From: JASSUD01 sp031963415
Lineage (GTDB): Bacteria; Pseudomonadota; Gammaproteobacteria; Burkholderiales; Burkholderiaceae
Length of the DNA: 64,000 bases
Direction of reading: 5' to 3'
Assembly (NCBI GenBank): GCA_031963415.1
Contig: JASSUI010000001.1
Span: forward strand, 2,170,001-2,234,000
The notes beneath the pieces are model-generated. The model did no database searches. It saw only the letters and a program-made list of their open reading frames with translations, and was not told where the DNA came from. Shown here piece after piece: positions 16,705 through 25,139 of this stretch. Made by a program: the position numbers and the translations under genes. The first letter of the stretch is position 1; each line of letters opens with the position of its first letter.

Positions 16705-18087
16705 ATGATTAGTCATTCTATTTTTAAAGCCTACGATATTCGTGGAGTGGTTGGCGAGACGCTTGATATAAGCTGTGCGTATAGCATTGGTCGTGCTTTT
16801 GGCAGTGAAATACGCGCGCGCGGAGGGGACGCGGTTGCACTCGGACGAGATGGTCGTTTATCCGGCCCAACTTTAGCGCGTGCATTAGCTGATGGTTTGT
16901 GTGCAGCTGGTGTGGATGTGATCGATGTAGGCATGGTGCCGACACCGTTGGCTTATTTTGCTACGCATATCCCGCTTAAAGGGCGGCAAGTTGATTCTTG
17001 TATTGTCGTGACAGGTAGCCATAACCCGCCAGATTACAATGGTTTCAAAATGGTACTGCGTGGGGCTGCTATCTATGGAGAGCAAATTCAGGCGCTCTAT
17101 CAACGCATCGTCAATAATGATTTCTCTGAAGGGCAGGGAAGCTATCTCACCTATGACGTGATACCAGCTTACGTTAAACGTATCATCGATGAGATCAAAT
17201 TAACTCGTCCATTAAAGTTAATCATCGATTGTGGAAATGGTGTTGCCGGCGCAGTTGCACCGAGTCTTTTTAAAGCACTTGGTTGTGAAGTACAGGAGCT
17301 TTTTTGCGAAGTCGATGGACATTTCCCCAATCATCATCCAGACCCTGCTCATCCAGCAAATTTACAAGATGTGATTTATGCATTAGCGAATACGGATGCT
17401 GAATTGGGTTTAGCGTTTGATGGTGATGGAGATAGGTTAGGGGTCGTCACTAAAGAGGGTCAAATTATTTATCCTGATCGACAGTTGATGTTGTTTGTGC
17501 AGGATGTCCTTACGCGCCATCCAGGCGCGCAGATTATTTACGATGTGAAATGCACACGCCAACTCGCGCCATGGATTCGCCAACATGGCGGCCAGCCTTT
17601 AATGTGGAAAACGGGACATTCATTAATTAAAGCCAAGCTGCGGGAAACAGGTGCGCCACTTGGCGGTGAAATGAGCGGCCATATCTTTTTTAAAGATCGT
17701 TGGTATGGCTTTGATGACGGTTTGTATACGGCAGCACGCTTGGTCGAAATCCTTTCTTCTGTCACCGATCCAAGTGCACTTTTAAATGCTTTGCCTGATT
17801 CGCTAACAACACCTGAATTGCAACTCAAGTTAGCTGAGGGTGAAAATTTTGCGTTAATCGAGCAGTTGCAGCACCATGCGAGCTTTGCGCACTCGACCGA
17901 AGTTAATATGATCGATGGCTTACGTGTTGAATATGCAGATGGTTTTGGCTTAGTACGCGCTTCAAACACAACACCTTCTGTTATTTTCCGTTTTGAAGCG
18001 GATAGCGCAGAAGCACTTGCGCGCATTCAGCATGATTTTCGGCAACAGATCTTGCGACAAAAGGCCACTTTGACATTACCGTTTTAA
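16705..18087 (+). CDS. manB: Phosphomannomutase/phosphoglucomutase
   Basis: A 460-aa alpha-D-phosphohexomutase (AlgC/ManB type) converting mannose-6-P or glucose-6-P to the 1-phosphates used for GDP-mannose and UDP-glucose. FKAYDIRG opens the protein, VTGSHNPPDYNG holds the phosphoserine, AFDGDGDRLGVV binds the metal, GGEMSGHIFF is the sugar-binding loop, and RASNTTPSVIFRFE binds phosphate near the C-terminus. I start at the ATG at 16705 because upstream codons derive from a P1 element. It heads a rightward group with waaC and waaA, so it supplies precursors for LPS core. Confidence 0.93.
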   Translation: MISHSIFKAYDIRGVVGETLDISCAYSIGRAFGSEIRARGGDAVALGRDGRLSGPTLARALADGLCAAGVDVIDVGMVPTPLAYFATHIPLKGRQVDSCIVVTGSHNPPDYNGFKMVLRGAAIYGEQIQALYQRIVNNDFSEGQGSYLTYDVIPAYVKRIIDEIKLTRPLKLIIDCGNGVAGAVAPSLFKALGCEVQELFCEVDGHFPNHHPDPAHPANLQDVIYALANTDAELGLAFDGDGDRLGVVTKEGQIIYPDRQLMLFVQDVLTRHPGAQIIYDVKCTRQLAPWIRQHGGQPLMWKTGHSLIKAKLRETGAPLGGEMSGHIFFKDRWYGFDDGLYTAARLVEILSSVTDPSALLNALPDSLTTPELQLKLAEGENFALIEQLQHHASFAHSTEVNMIDGLRVEYADGFGLVRASNTTPSVIFRFEADSAEALARIQHDFRQQILRQKATLTLPF

Positions 18088-18113
18088 AGTGGTTGGTCTT
18101 TGTCTATTACAAA

Positions 18114-19121
18114 ATGCAAAAAATACTTATTGTTAAAGTTTCGTCACTGGGCGATGTGGTTCATACCCTGCCTGTGGTAGCCGATATTCATCGACATCAT
18201 CCTAACGCGCAGATCGATTGGCTAGTTGAGGAAAGCTTTGCTGATCTAGTTCGGCTGGTAGGGGGCGTGCGGCGGGTGATTCCTTTTTCCCTACGTCGTT
18301 GGCGTAAACAGCTTTTTACTTTATCGACTTGGCGCGAGATTGCCGCCTTGCGTCGCTTACTGGCAAGTGAACGTTATGATGCAGTGATTGATTGCCAGGG
18401 CCTGATTAAAACTGCGTGGCTTGGAAGTTGGGCGCGCGGGCCGTTGATTGGGTTAGGTAATCGTACTGATGGATCAAGCTATGAATGGCCAGTGCGTTTT
18501 TTCTACCAGCAGCGTGTCATGATTGCACCACGCACGCACGTGATAGAGCGTTCGCGTCAATTAGTGGCCGCTGCGCTTGGTGATGCTTTGCCAGTATCCT
18601 CGACGCTTGATTTTGGTTTGAACACGCAGTTAGCAGCTGCTGCATTAGCAACGACGAACTTTGAATGCGATAAACCTTATGTTGTTTTTGTACACGCGAC
18701 CTCTCGTGAGGATAAGCAATGGCCGTTAGCGAGTTGGGTTGAGTTAGCGCGTACGCTGATACAGCAAGGTAAAACGATCGTGTTGCCATGGGGCAGTGAG
18801 AGTGAGCGTGCAGTCAGTGAACAAATTGCCAGCGCTTGCGGGGCGGCGGCTCAAGTTCCGCCACGCCTGACATTACCGGCCGTTGTTGGCTTAATGGAAC
18901 AAGCAGTAGGTGTAGTTGGTGTAGATACAGGTCTTATCCATATTGCCGCGGCGCTCAAACGTCCAACGATTGAACTTTACAATTTCGATACCGCGTGGCG
19001 CACAGGCGGTTATTGGTCACCATCTATCGTTAATCTTGGCGGTGCGGCTCAGCCACCACAGTTAGAAGAAGTTAAGCAGACCCTGCGAGATTTAGGCGTG
19101 CTATCAATGGGCGCTGCTTAA
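18114..19121 (+). CDS. waaC: LPS heptosyltransferase I
   Basis: A 335-aa GT9 enzyme that adds the first L-glycero-D-manno-heptose to Kdo2-lipid A at the inner face of the inner membrane. It opens KILIVKVSSLGDVVHTLP, contains the nucleotide-site region VHATSREDKQWPLASW and the acidic motif GVVGVDTGLIHIAAAL, all standard for WaaC. I use the ATG at 18114; a TTG 21 bases earlier is unlikely. It follows manB by 26 bases, so they are probably cotranscribed. Confidence 0.93.
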   Translation: MQKILIVKVSSLGDVVHTLPVVADIHRHHPNAQIDWLVEESFADLVRLVGGVRRVIPFSLRRWRKQLFTLSTWREIAALRRLLASERYDAVIDCQGLIKTAWLGSWARGPLIGLGNRTDGSSYEWPVRFFYQQRVMIAPRTHVIERSRQLVAAALGDALPVSSTLDFGLNTQLAAAALATTNFECDKPYVVFVHATSREDKQWPLASWVELARTLIQQGKTIVLPWGSESERAVSEQIASACGAAAQVPPRLTLPAVVGLMEQAVGVVGVDTGLIHIAAALKRPTIELYNFDTAWRTGGYWSPSIVNLGGAAQPPQLEEVKQTLRDLGVLSMGAA

Positions 19122-19313
19122 TCTTCAAAAGAAAAAATATTAGAGTGATTGGGTACGTCTGCCAGGGACTCACCGCAACCTACGCAAAGGACAAAAGTAC
19201 GCATCGGCATGCTGAGCCCTTGGAGCTTTGCAAAGATTTTTAAACGTTGTATTTTCTCGAGCTACGCGCTGGCCGTATTTTAATTTATTGATCGATGTTG
19301 TAGGCAGGGTATC

Positions 19314-20675
19314 TTGTATTTAACTTATCTCTATCGCGCGTTATGGTGGCTGATCACGCCTTTAGCTGTTGTCCGTCTAGCTTGGCGTGCTCGGCGCGAA
19401 CCAGGTTATTTGCGTCATTTGAGCGAGCGCTTTGGTTATGGAAGGGCACAACGATTACCCACGCATAAACCTGTTATCTGGCTGCATGCGGTTTCGGTGG
19501 GTGAAACCTATGCGGTGAAGCCTCTTGTCGATGCATTGATGGCCGCTCAGCCGCAAGCGCAATTATTACTCACCCATACCACACCAGCTGGGAGAGCCAC
19601 GAGTGAGGCTCTCTTTGGTGAGCGAGTATTACGCTGTTATTTACCCTATGATCTGACACCTGCTGTGCGGCGTTTTCTAAAACACTATCGACCCGTACTT
19701 GGGATTGTGATGGAAACGGAAGTTTGGCCAACTTTACTTAGCGAGTGTCAGCGTGCCGGTGTGCCTACGGTATTGGCTAATGCACGTATGTCGGTGCGTT
19801 CATATCGGCGATATCAGCAAGCTTTTAAATTTGGCAGACTAATGCACGATGCTTTTGCCGCTTTTTCTAAGGTGTTAGCACAAAGTGCTGCAGATGCTAC
19901 TCGCTTGGAAGCATTAGGCGCACGCGAAGTGACAGTGGTGGGAAACCTAAAATTTGATATGAGTGTGCCTGCTGCATTGCTCGAACGTGGACGGGCATGG
20001 CGCAGTGCATGTGGTAAACGGCCAGTATGGATTGCAGCAAGCACCCGTGCGGGCGAGGAAGAATTAGTGCTAGAGGCTTTTAAGCGTAGCGGCCACAAAG
20101 ATGCATTGTTAATTCTTGTGCCGCGCCATCCTTCTCGTTTTGATGAAGTGGCAGCACAATTAGAGCGTGCTGGTTGGTGTTTTATACGGCGTTCTAGTTG
20201 GCAGGTTTCTGCTGGTTCAAATCAATCTCAGCCAATGAGCACAGATCAAGCAAACGCGATACCTACTGATGAACGGAGTGGGACGACATTGGCCGCAGAT
20301 GTGCAAGTCCTGTTAGGCGACTCGATGGGCGAACTGGGTGCGTATTACGCGGCAGCTGATTTAGCTTTTATTGGTGGGAGTTTATTGCCTTTTGGCGGGC
20401 ATAATCTGATTGAAGCGTGTGCGGTCGGCGTGCCCGTGTTAATTGGCCCCCATACTTTTAATTTTACTCAGGCAACAGCCGATGCAATTCACGCTGGCGC
20501 GGCTTTACGGGTAGCTGACTCGACCGCGCTAGCGCAAACATTACACTGGCTGTTGACTGATGCTAAGCGTTGCGCAGCGATGAGAACAGCGGCCACTGAC
20601 TTTGCTGCCGCGCACTGCGGTGCGACAGAGAACACGGTGAGAATATTAAATGAATTATTCAGAGCGCGTTCATAA
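19314..20675 (+). CDS. waaA: 3-deoxy-D-manno-octulosonic acid (Kdo) transferase
   Basis: A 453-aa GT-B enzyme that transfers Kdo from CMP-Kdo to lipid IVA. It has one N-terminal membrane-anchor segment (YLYRALWWLITPLAVVRLAW), the catalytic-Glu region WLHAVSVGET, then VMETEVWPTLLSECQ and LGDSMGELGAYYAAADLAF with FGGHNLIEA near the C-terminus. The start is a TTG at 19314 preceded by AGGCAGGG; no nearer ATG preserves the N-terminus. The last four residues (RARS) and the stop lie inside the end of a P1-like palindrome, so the element's insertion probably reset the C-terminus. Confidence 0.92.
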   Translation: MYLTYLYRALWWLITPLAVVRLAWRARREPGYLRHLSERFGYGRAQRLPTHKPVIWLHAVSVGETYAVKPLVDALMAAQPQAQLLLTHTTPAGRATSEALFGERVLRCYLPYDLTPAVRRFLKHYRPVLGIVMETEVWPTLLSECQRAGVPTVLANARMSVRSYRRYQQAFKFGRLMHDAFAAFSKVLAQSAADATRLEALGAREVTVVGNLKFDMSVPAALLERGRAWRSACGKRPVWIAASTRAGEEELVLEAFKRSGHKDALLILVPRHPSRFDEVAAQLERAGWCFIRRSSWQVSAGSNQSQPMSTDQANAIPTDERSGTTLAADVQVLLGDSMGELGAYYAAADLAFIGGSLLPFGGHNLIEACAVGVPVLIGPHTFNFTQATADAIHAGAALRVADSTALAQTLHWLLTDAKRCAAMRTAATDFAAAHCGATENTVRILNELFRARS

Positions 20676-20775
20676 GCTCAAAGATGAGGATTTTAAAAGG
20701 TTATCGGTAATCTCATGTTAAGGCTCGCCCCTCGCCTAAACCTACCATTGTGCGCGAGCGAGGAACCCCAACATG
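20661..20775. repeat. P1 element relative overlapping the waaA stop
   Basis: AGAGCGCGTTCATAAGCT at 20661-20678 matches the P1 terminal repeat with few changes. Inner parts (GGTTATCGGTAATCTCATG, AGGAACCCCAACATG) also match. The right terminal repeat is decayed. It overlaps the end of waaA and supplies its stop codon. Confidence 0.5.
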
Positions 20776-20789
20776 CAGACCAATGACTT

Positions 20790-21113
20790 CTAATAAGTTT
20801 GCATCTCCTTATCAATCTCCCGCGCCCATGCATCAATCCCACCTTGTAGATTGAATACTTGTGTGAAGCCTTGCATTTCCAACAAATGACCTGCTTTAGC
20901 GCTACGTACGCCATGATGGCAAATACAAACAATGGGTACGTTCTGCGGTAGCGTCGCGCTGTGTTGAGCGATTTCGCCTAACGGTATGTGGAAGCTACCA
21001 GTAAGTTTAGCAAGAGCGACTTCCCATGCTTCACGCACGTCTAACAATAAAGGAGCAGCACGTACTGAGTCATTTAGCCAGGTATTTAGTTCGGTAGTAG
21101 TGAGAGTTTGCAT
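20790..21113 (-). CDS. Rhodanese-like sulfurtransferase
   Basis: A 107-aa single-domain rhodanese. It has the family opening LLLDVREAWEVALA, and the active-site loop CICHHGVRSAKAG whose cysteine would carry the persulfide, then VFNLQGGIDAWAREID. Length fits GlpE/PspE-type stand-alone domains in the cytoplasm. The ATG at 21113 is preferred over a TTG at 21155. It is leftward, downstream of the methyltransferase gene. The sulfur acceptor is unknown. Confidence 0.88.
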   Translation of the reverse strand: MQTLTTTELNTWLNDSVRAAPLLLDVREAWEVALAKLTGSFHIPLGEIAQHSATLPQNVPIVCICHHGVRSAKAGHLLEMQGFTQVFNLQGGIDAWAREIDKEMQTY

Positions 21114-21233
21114 AGTGTCGAAATTTTGAGCGCTTTTGTCTAATCTTTGCCACAACGGATATTTTTGCGTTAGTACAAAAATACTAGCTACAAAGCATGA
21201 TGTCGCGACGAGATTTATGCAGAAGCGCTTTTA

Positions 21234-21893
21234 CTAAACACAACTAAAGGAAGGAGTAGGTTGTTGGGCGTTGCGCAGGTGCTCAACATATGTTTCAAAA
21301 AGATTGTGAGTGCGATATTCGGTCTCATTAACCCGCGTGACAATCAGCGCTTCCATGACAGGGGCTTGACCTACAAATGCGGCTAAGCGCCCACCGATGT
21401 TAAGTTGCGCCAGCAGCGTAGGCGGTATCACCGGTAAGCCGCCTGACACCATAATCACATCATAAGGCGCGGCAGCAGGCCAACCACGTGCTGCATCTCC
21501 GACCACCACCGTCGCATTAGTTACGCCAGCTTCGCGCAGCTTGCTTTGTGCGAACGCGGCGAGTTCCGGCAAAATTTCGACGCTTAGTACTTCGTTTGCG
21601 CAACGCGCAAGCAGAGCTGCCATAAAGCCGGAGCCAGTACCAATTTCAAGCACGAAGTCAGATTTTTTAACCGCTAACTCTTGCAACATCCTGGCTTCAA
21701 CAGTCGGTGACAGCATGTGCTGCCCGCCAGGTAGGGGAATGTCGAGATCGGCATAAGCTAAGTTCTGATAGTCCTGCGGGACAAATTGCTCACGTTTAAC
21801 TGTGCCAAGCAACTTAAGAATGTCAGAGTTATTGACATTACATGGACGGATTTGTTGCTCGATCATATTAAAGCGTGCTTTTTCTTTATTCAT
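21234..21893 (-). CDS. pcm: Protein-L-isoaspartate O-methyltransferase family protein
   Basis: A 219-aa SAM-dependent methyltransferase. It opens with MIEQQIRPCNV, then the family region LSPTVEARMLQELA and the SAM motif FVLEIGTGSGFMAALLA, and VVVGDAARGW as motif II. The enzyme class methylates isoaspartyl residues to repair aged proteins. The Burkholderiales relatives with the IRPCNV opening are usually annotated as Pcm but have a modified substrate region, so true isoaspartyl activity is not certain. Same direction as the rhodanese gene, 120 bases apart. Confidence 0.85.
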   Translation of the reverse strand: MNKEKARFNMIEQQIRPCNVNNSDILKLLGTVKREQFVPQDYQNLAYADLDIPLPGGQHMLSPTVEARMLQELAVKKSDFVLEIGTGSGFMAALLARCANEVLSVEILPELAAFAQSKLREAGVTNATVVVGDAARGWPAAAPYDVIMVSGGLPVIPPTLLAQLNIGGRLAAFVGQAPVMEALIVTRVNETEYRTHNLFETYVEHLRNAQQPTPSFSCV

Positions 21894-22064
21894 GATGCGG
21901 TACTTGTATTAGCGAATTTTTTAATTAGGGCAGAAGCCCTGACAGACGAAAAGTTTTCCAAGGATTGTAGCAAATCAGCGGTTTTATTGAGCCGATCTAT
22001 TGGGGAGCCCCTCTGCAATCTCTGTGTGGCAATGCATAACGATGCAGATAGTGCAGTAAGTACC
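21894..22064. other. Divergent intergenic region
   Basis: Divergent promoter region between pcm (leftward) and uppP (rightward), ending at a P2 element. No reading frame or certain promoter boxes were recognised. Confidence 0.35.
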
Positions 22065-22210
22065 TAGAACTCATTCCATCAATGCCTAAAAGGCCGTGAT
22101 CGGGGGTCGGGCGGTGCTCGGAATCCTCATGTACGTCGAGTACACTCCGGTTCCTCCGCTCCGGCCTCTCCCCGCTGACGACCTTTTAGACATTGATGAA
22201 ACGAGTTCTA
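22065..22210. mobile_element. MITE-like element P2, copy 1
   Basis: A 146-bp element with imperfect terminal inverted repeats of about 32 bp: TAGAACTCATTCCATCAATG at the left and, as complement, TAGAACTCGTTTCATCAATG at the right, each running on into CTAAAAGG. The interior (CGGGGGTCGGGCGGTGCTCG, CTCCGGTTCCTCCGCTCCGG) is G+C-rich and also self-complementary. The same element in the same orientation is at 23144-23289, so the pair brackets uppP. A third partial copy is at 31253-31336. Confidence 0.8.
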
Positions 22211-22283
22211 ATGAAAAAAGGGAGGCCTCAGTTAATTATCTCGCCATCCAAGAGAGAGGCAGAAATTTTTTAAGGAGCATTAA

Positions 22284-23114
22284 TTGGACTGGATAGTAGC
22301 CTGCAAAGCATTATTGCTTGGCATTGTCGAGGGTTTGACCGAATTCTTGCCGATCTCAAGCACAGGGCATTTAATCGTCGTCGGTAGTTTGCTAAATTTC
22401 ACCGGTAATTATGCGCAGGCATTTGATGTCATGATTCAGCTGGGGGCGATTTTGGCGGTATGTTGGGAGTTTCGCCATAAGATCGGACAAGTGGTGTTAA
22501 CACTGCCTAGCGAGGTCAATTCACGTCGCTTTGCCGCGCATATTGTTATTGCTTGCTTACCTGCTGTGATACTTGGGGTGATCTTTGCCGAACCGATTAA
22601 AGCTGTGTTGTTTAACCCTGTGTCAGTTGCACTGGCTTTATTTATCGGTGGCCTCATCATCTTGTGGGTTGAGAAACGGCAGGAAAAGAGTTCTGTCAGC
22701 GCACAAATCAACACATTGGAAGAAATCACTGCTGGTGCCGCATTCAAAGTCGGCATCGCTCAATGTTTTGCGTTGATTCCAGGGATGTCTCGCTCTGGTT
22801 CTACGATTATTGGCGGCATGTTAATTGGTTTAGAAAGACGGGTTGCTACCGAGTTTTCATTTTTTCTAGCGATTCCGCTGCTGTTTGGTGCAACCTGCTA
22901 CGAGTTATACAAATTACATAATTTAATCAACGCATCGGATCTCAGCATCTTGGGTATTGGTTTTCTAGCTGCGCTCGTAAGCGGCTTTGTGAGCGTACGC
23001 TGGCTGCTACGCTTTATTACAACGCATGATTTTCGTGTATTCGCTTGGTATCGAATTGGGTTTGGGTTGTTGATTTTGGTTACTGCTTATAGTGGAGTGA
23101 TTAGGTGGACGTAG
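22284..23114 (+). CDS. uppP: Undecaprenyl-diphosphatase
   Basis: A 276-aa polytopic membrane phosphatase (BacA/UppP) that dephosphorylates undecaprenyl diphosphate to recycle the lipid carrier used by peptidoglycan and O-antigen. Both family motifs are present: EGLTEFLPISSTGHL near the N-terminus and PGMSRSGSTI in the middle. The start is a TTG at 22284 preceded at ideal spacing by TAAGGAG (22271-22277); no ATG fits. It is flanked on both sides by identical-size P2 elements, so it is probably its own transcription unit. Confidence 0.95.
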   Translation: MDWIVACKALLLGIVEGLTEFLPISSTGHLIVVGSLLNFTGNYAQAFDVMIQLGAILAVCWEFRHKIGQVVLTLPSEVNSRRFAAHIVIACLPAVILGVIFAEPIKAVLFNPVSVALALFIGGLIILWVEKRQEKSSVSAQINTLEEITAGAAFKVGIAQCFALIPGMSRSGSTIIGGMLIGLERRVATEFSFFLAIPLLFGATCYELYKLHNLINASDLSILGIGFLAALVSGFVSVRWLLRFITTHDFRVFAWYRIGFGLLILVTAYSGVIRWT

Positions 23115-23143
23115 ATTAAATATCCCGCCATCGAGGAAGTTTA

Positions 23144-23289
23144 TAGAACTCATTCCATAAATGCCTAAAAGGCCGTGATCGGGGGTCGGGCGGTGCTCGG
23201 CATCCTCATGTACGTCCAGTACACTCCGGTTCCTCCGCTCCGGCCTCCCCCCGCTGACGACCTTTTAGACATTGATGAAACGAGTTCTA
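23144..23289. mobile_element. MITE-like element P2, copy 2
   Basis: A 146-bp copy nearly identical to 22065-22210, in the same orientation on the other side of uppP. Its right end abuts an IS4-type transposase fragment and creates that fragment's stop codon, so it appears to have inserted into it. Confidence 0.8.
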
Positions 23290-23506
23290 GTTAGTTTTTG
23301 CCTAGCTCACTTATATCTCCAGCCCAAGTCTTCATCCCCCGCACGCCTAGCGGTAAAGCCTCAGGGGTCATCGCCCCCATGCTATGCATAAAAAAAAACC
23401 GTACGTGCTGGTGACTGCAATAACCTAATCCCTCCGTAGCCGGTAAATGGGTTAAGTTAAATTCCGTTGTGTCTTGCGCCGCTAACACCACAGCCTCTTG
23501 ATTCAT
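23290..23506 (-). pseudogene. IS4-family (Tn5-like) transposase fragment
   Basis: About 71 codons matching the start of the catalytic domain of Tn5/IS50-like transposases: VLAAQDTTEFNLTHLPATEG with the first catalytic Asp in QDTTE, then FFMHSMGAMTPEALPLGV and GMKTW. Both the N-terminal DNA-binding part and everything after this block are missing. The right end of a P2 element truncates it. Confidence 0.7.
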
Positions 23507-23634
23507 GCGGATTTGGGTCTGTGTGATGTGGGCAATAACACGCCCTCTGGGTCAATCTTGTCGTTATCAAAAAAACGATACGCCGATACCCGCGTTATGC
23601 GAAGAGTATTGGATAAGCGTATCGCTGTTCTACG

Positions 23635-23669
23635 CAAGCGCTTATAGAGCTTATCTCTATAAGCGCTTG
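23635..23669. other. 15-bp perfect hairpin
   Basis: CAAGCGCTTATAGAG at 23635-23649 and its exact complement at 23655-23669 are separated by 5 bases. No T-run follows, so it is not a standard intrinsic terminator. Shorter inverted motifs (CGATACGC near 23574, GCGTATCG near 23616) lie close by. It sits in the 300 bases before the gene at 23817. It could be a protein-binding palindrome, a processed RNA hairpin or an element end. Confidence 0.6.
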
Positions 23670-23816
23670 TGCTTTGTGAGTAGCCTCTGCCTAAAGATGT
23701 AGCGGCAACCTAGGCCGCGCTCAAAAGTATCGTTTTACGACACATTTTTTCGTTTTGAAGAAAGAAAATTTTATATTTTGTAAGAAAATTATGGTTTGAT
23801 AATTCTCTGTAAAAAT

Positions 23817-24551
23817 ATGTTTTCTTTAAATAATAATATAATAAATTTTTTTCCTAAGGCGGTTTCTTATGCTGAGAAATGTGTAAAGAATTTGTTGAAG
23901 GGAAATTCAGATAATAAATCTAGAGAAAATTATTCTTCTGTTAAGGATTCATCTGATAATTTTACTGCGGTAAAACAAGATGTTAGCTTGAGAAGAGAGT
24001 TGAGATATCAATTGCTCTCCTATAATTTTTCAATTGATAAATATTATGAAATAAATTGCTTGAATGCTGCTATTAATCATTTAGGTGAAATTGATGGTTA
24101 CATTAATTCGTTTGTTTCTGATAAGTTGGGTGAAATTGGTAGGGTATACTCAGAAGGTTTTAGCTTAATATTAAACTCTAGCCAGCAAGGTTTAATAAGT
24201 AAATCGGCTTCGTTGAGTATGATTTCAGTGATGAATACTTGGTACTCGGAAATAACATCAAAACTGGATGATTTTAATATCCAAGCTAGAAATTTATTGG
24301 CACAAAAAATAGAAAAAGTGATGCAGCTTAAAAATAGGCTAACCCATGATCCTTTCGATAGAGCATCGGCCGATTCGCTGATGCAAGAATTAGAGGACGT
24401 TAAACAAGATCCGTCTTTAAATGAATGTATAAAAAAATGGGACGAAGAATATCTTATTGCGCTACGTATCCTGGACAAACATCAATCTGCATTGCATTAC
24501 GCAAGCGTCAATCGGACTCAGAGAAGGCTTAGTAAACTAATATTTGCTTAG
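23817..24551 (+). CDS. Hypothetical A+T-rich helical protein
   Basis: A 244-aa protein I do not recognise. It has no signal peptide or membrane segment. The N-terminus is Asn/Ser/Lys-rich (first 60 residues); the rest is predicted mostly helical, with heptad-like stretches at about 120-200 (for example NIQARNLLAQKIEKVMQLKN). Base composition is far more A+T-rich than the polysaccharide genes before it, which suggests recent transfer. The ATG at 23817 is chosen over a TTG at 23796; no clear ribosome-binding site is seen. A rho-independent terminator follows at 24641. A secreted effector is possible, but nothing in the sequence proves it. Confidence 0.55.
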   Translation: MFSLNNNIINFFPKAVSYAEKCVKNLLKGNSDNKSRENYSSVKDSSDNFTAVKQDVSLRRELRYQLLSYNFSIDKYYEINCLNAAINHLGEIDGYINSFVSDKLGEIGRVYSEGFSLILNSSQQGLISKSASLSMISVMNTWYSEITSKLDDFNIQARNLLAQKIEKVMQLKNRLTHDPFDRASADSLMQELEDVKQDPSLNECIKKWDEEYLIALRILDKHQSALHYASVNRTQRRLSKLIFA

Positions 24552-24640
24552 TCAATTTCAAAAAGCAGCACTAGTTAATCGCTGGGCAGAGACGGCGAGA
24601 GCAAGAGCACAAAATTAACACGCATCAATCCGACCCGAAG

Positions 24641-24675
24641 GGCTGCAGCATAAACAACTGCAGCCTGTTTTTTTT
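24641..24675 (+). terminator. Rho-independent terminator
   Basis: GGCTGCAG (24641-24648) and CTGCAGCC (24658-24665) form an 8-bp perfect stem with a 9-base loop, followed after two bases by a run of eight T. It ends the transcript of the gene at 23817-24551. Confidence 0.8.
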
Positions 24676-24900
24676 AGTTATTAAATGTCTGATAGATGTT
24701 AGTTATCTTATTGATTTATATACAATATTTCCAAATTTTTGCGCGCCGCAACACGTTTATCCTCAATTAGTCTTATCAGGACTTTTCCCTATTTTTTGCC
24801 TTAGTAGATATATTTAATAAAAACCAAGGTCTTCAGCTTATATAAAAGATTTTTGCGCACGATTATTCTAGGCCCGTCAACCATCTCCGGTTTTGACAAC

Positions 24901-24938
24901 AAGCTACAAGCAAAATTTGCCTGTAGCTTTGTTTTTTT
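24901..24938 (+). terminator. Terminator or attenuator before the lasso precursors
   Basis: AAGCTACAAGCAAA (24901-24914) pairs with TTTGCCTGTAGCTT (24916-24929) with one mismatch, followed by a G and seven T. It lies only 36 bases before the first lasso precursor, and a TTGACA box lies just before it at 24893-24898. Either it ends upstream transcription and insulates the cluster, or it attenuates a leader RNA. No leader peptide was found. Confidence 0.6.
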
Positions 24939-24973
24939 ATTCTTAATCTCATTTTTAGTATGAGGAGTAGAAA

Positions 24974-25090
24974 ATGAACAATGCAATCGTAGAACAAGAA
25001 ATTGAATTGGTTACAGAATTCAGTGCTTCTGAAACGACCTTCGGTGGTTCAGGTCAATATAGAGAAGCGGGTGTTGGCCGTTTCTTCTAA
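24974..25090 (+). CDS. Lasso peptide precursor A1
   Basis: A 38-aa precursor preceded by GAGGAG at 24962-24967. The leader (1-23) holds NAIVEQEIELVTEFSASE and ends T-F, with Thr at the conserved penultimate leader position. The predicted core is GGSGQYREAGVGRFF (15 aa). Gly1 and Glu8 would form the isopeptide-closed 8-residue ring, leaving a 7-residue tail; Arg13, Phe14 and Phe15 are bulky tail residues able to act as plugs. The predicted monoisotopic mass after loss of one water is about 1568.75 Da (my arithmetic). The core resembles burhizin from Mycetohabitans, which starts GGAGQYKE. Processing genes B, C and D follow. Confidence 0.9.
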   Translation: MNNAIVEQEIELVTEFSASETTFGGSGQYREAGVGRFF

Positions 25091-25139
25091 TCATTAAATT
25101 TGTTTTTTATTGTTAATTTTCATTTTTAAGGAGTACAAA

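Noticed and set aside
17538..18026. A 162-codon minus-strand frame within manB
   Set aside because: Fully covered by a well-conserved phosphomannomutase; the reverse frame is chance.
24700..24730. Possible promoter TTGATT...TATACAAT upstream of the lasso cluster
   Set aside because: The region is so A+T-rich that promoter-like boxes are expected by chance, and a terminator-like stem lies between it and the precursors.
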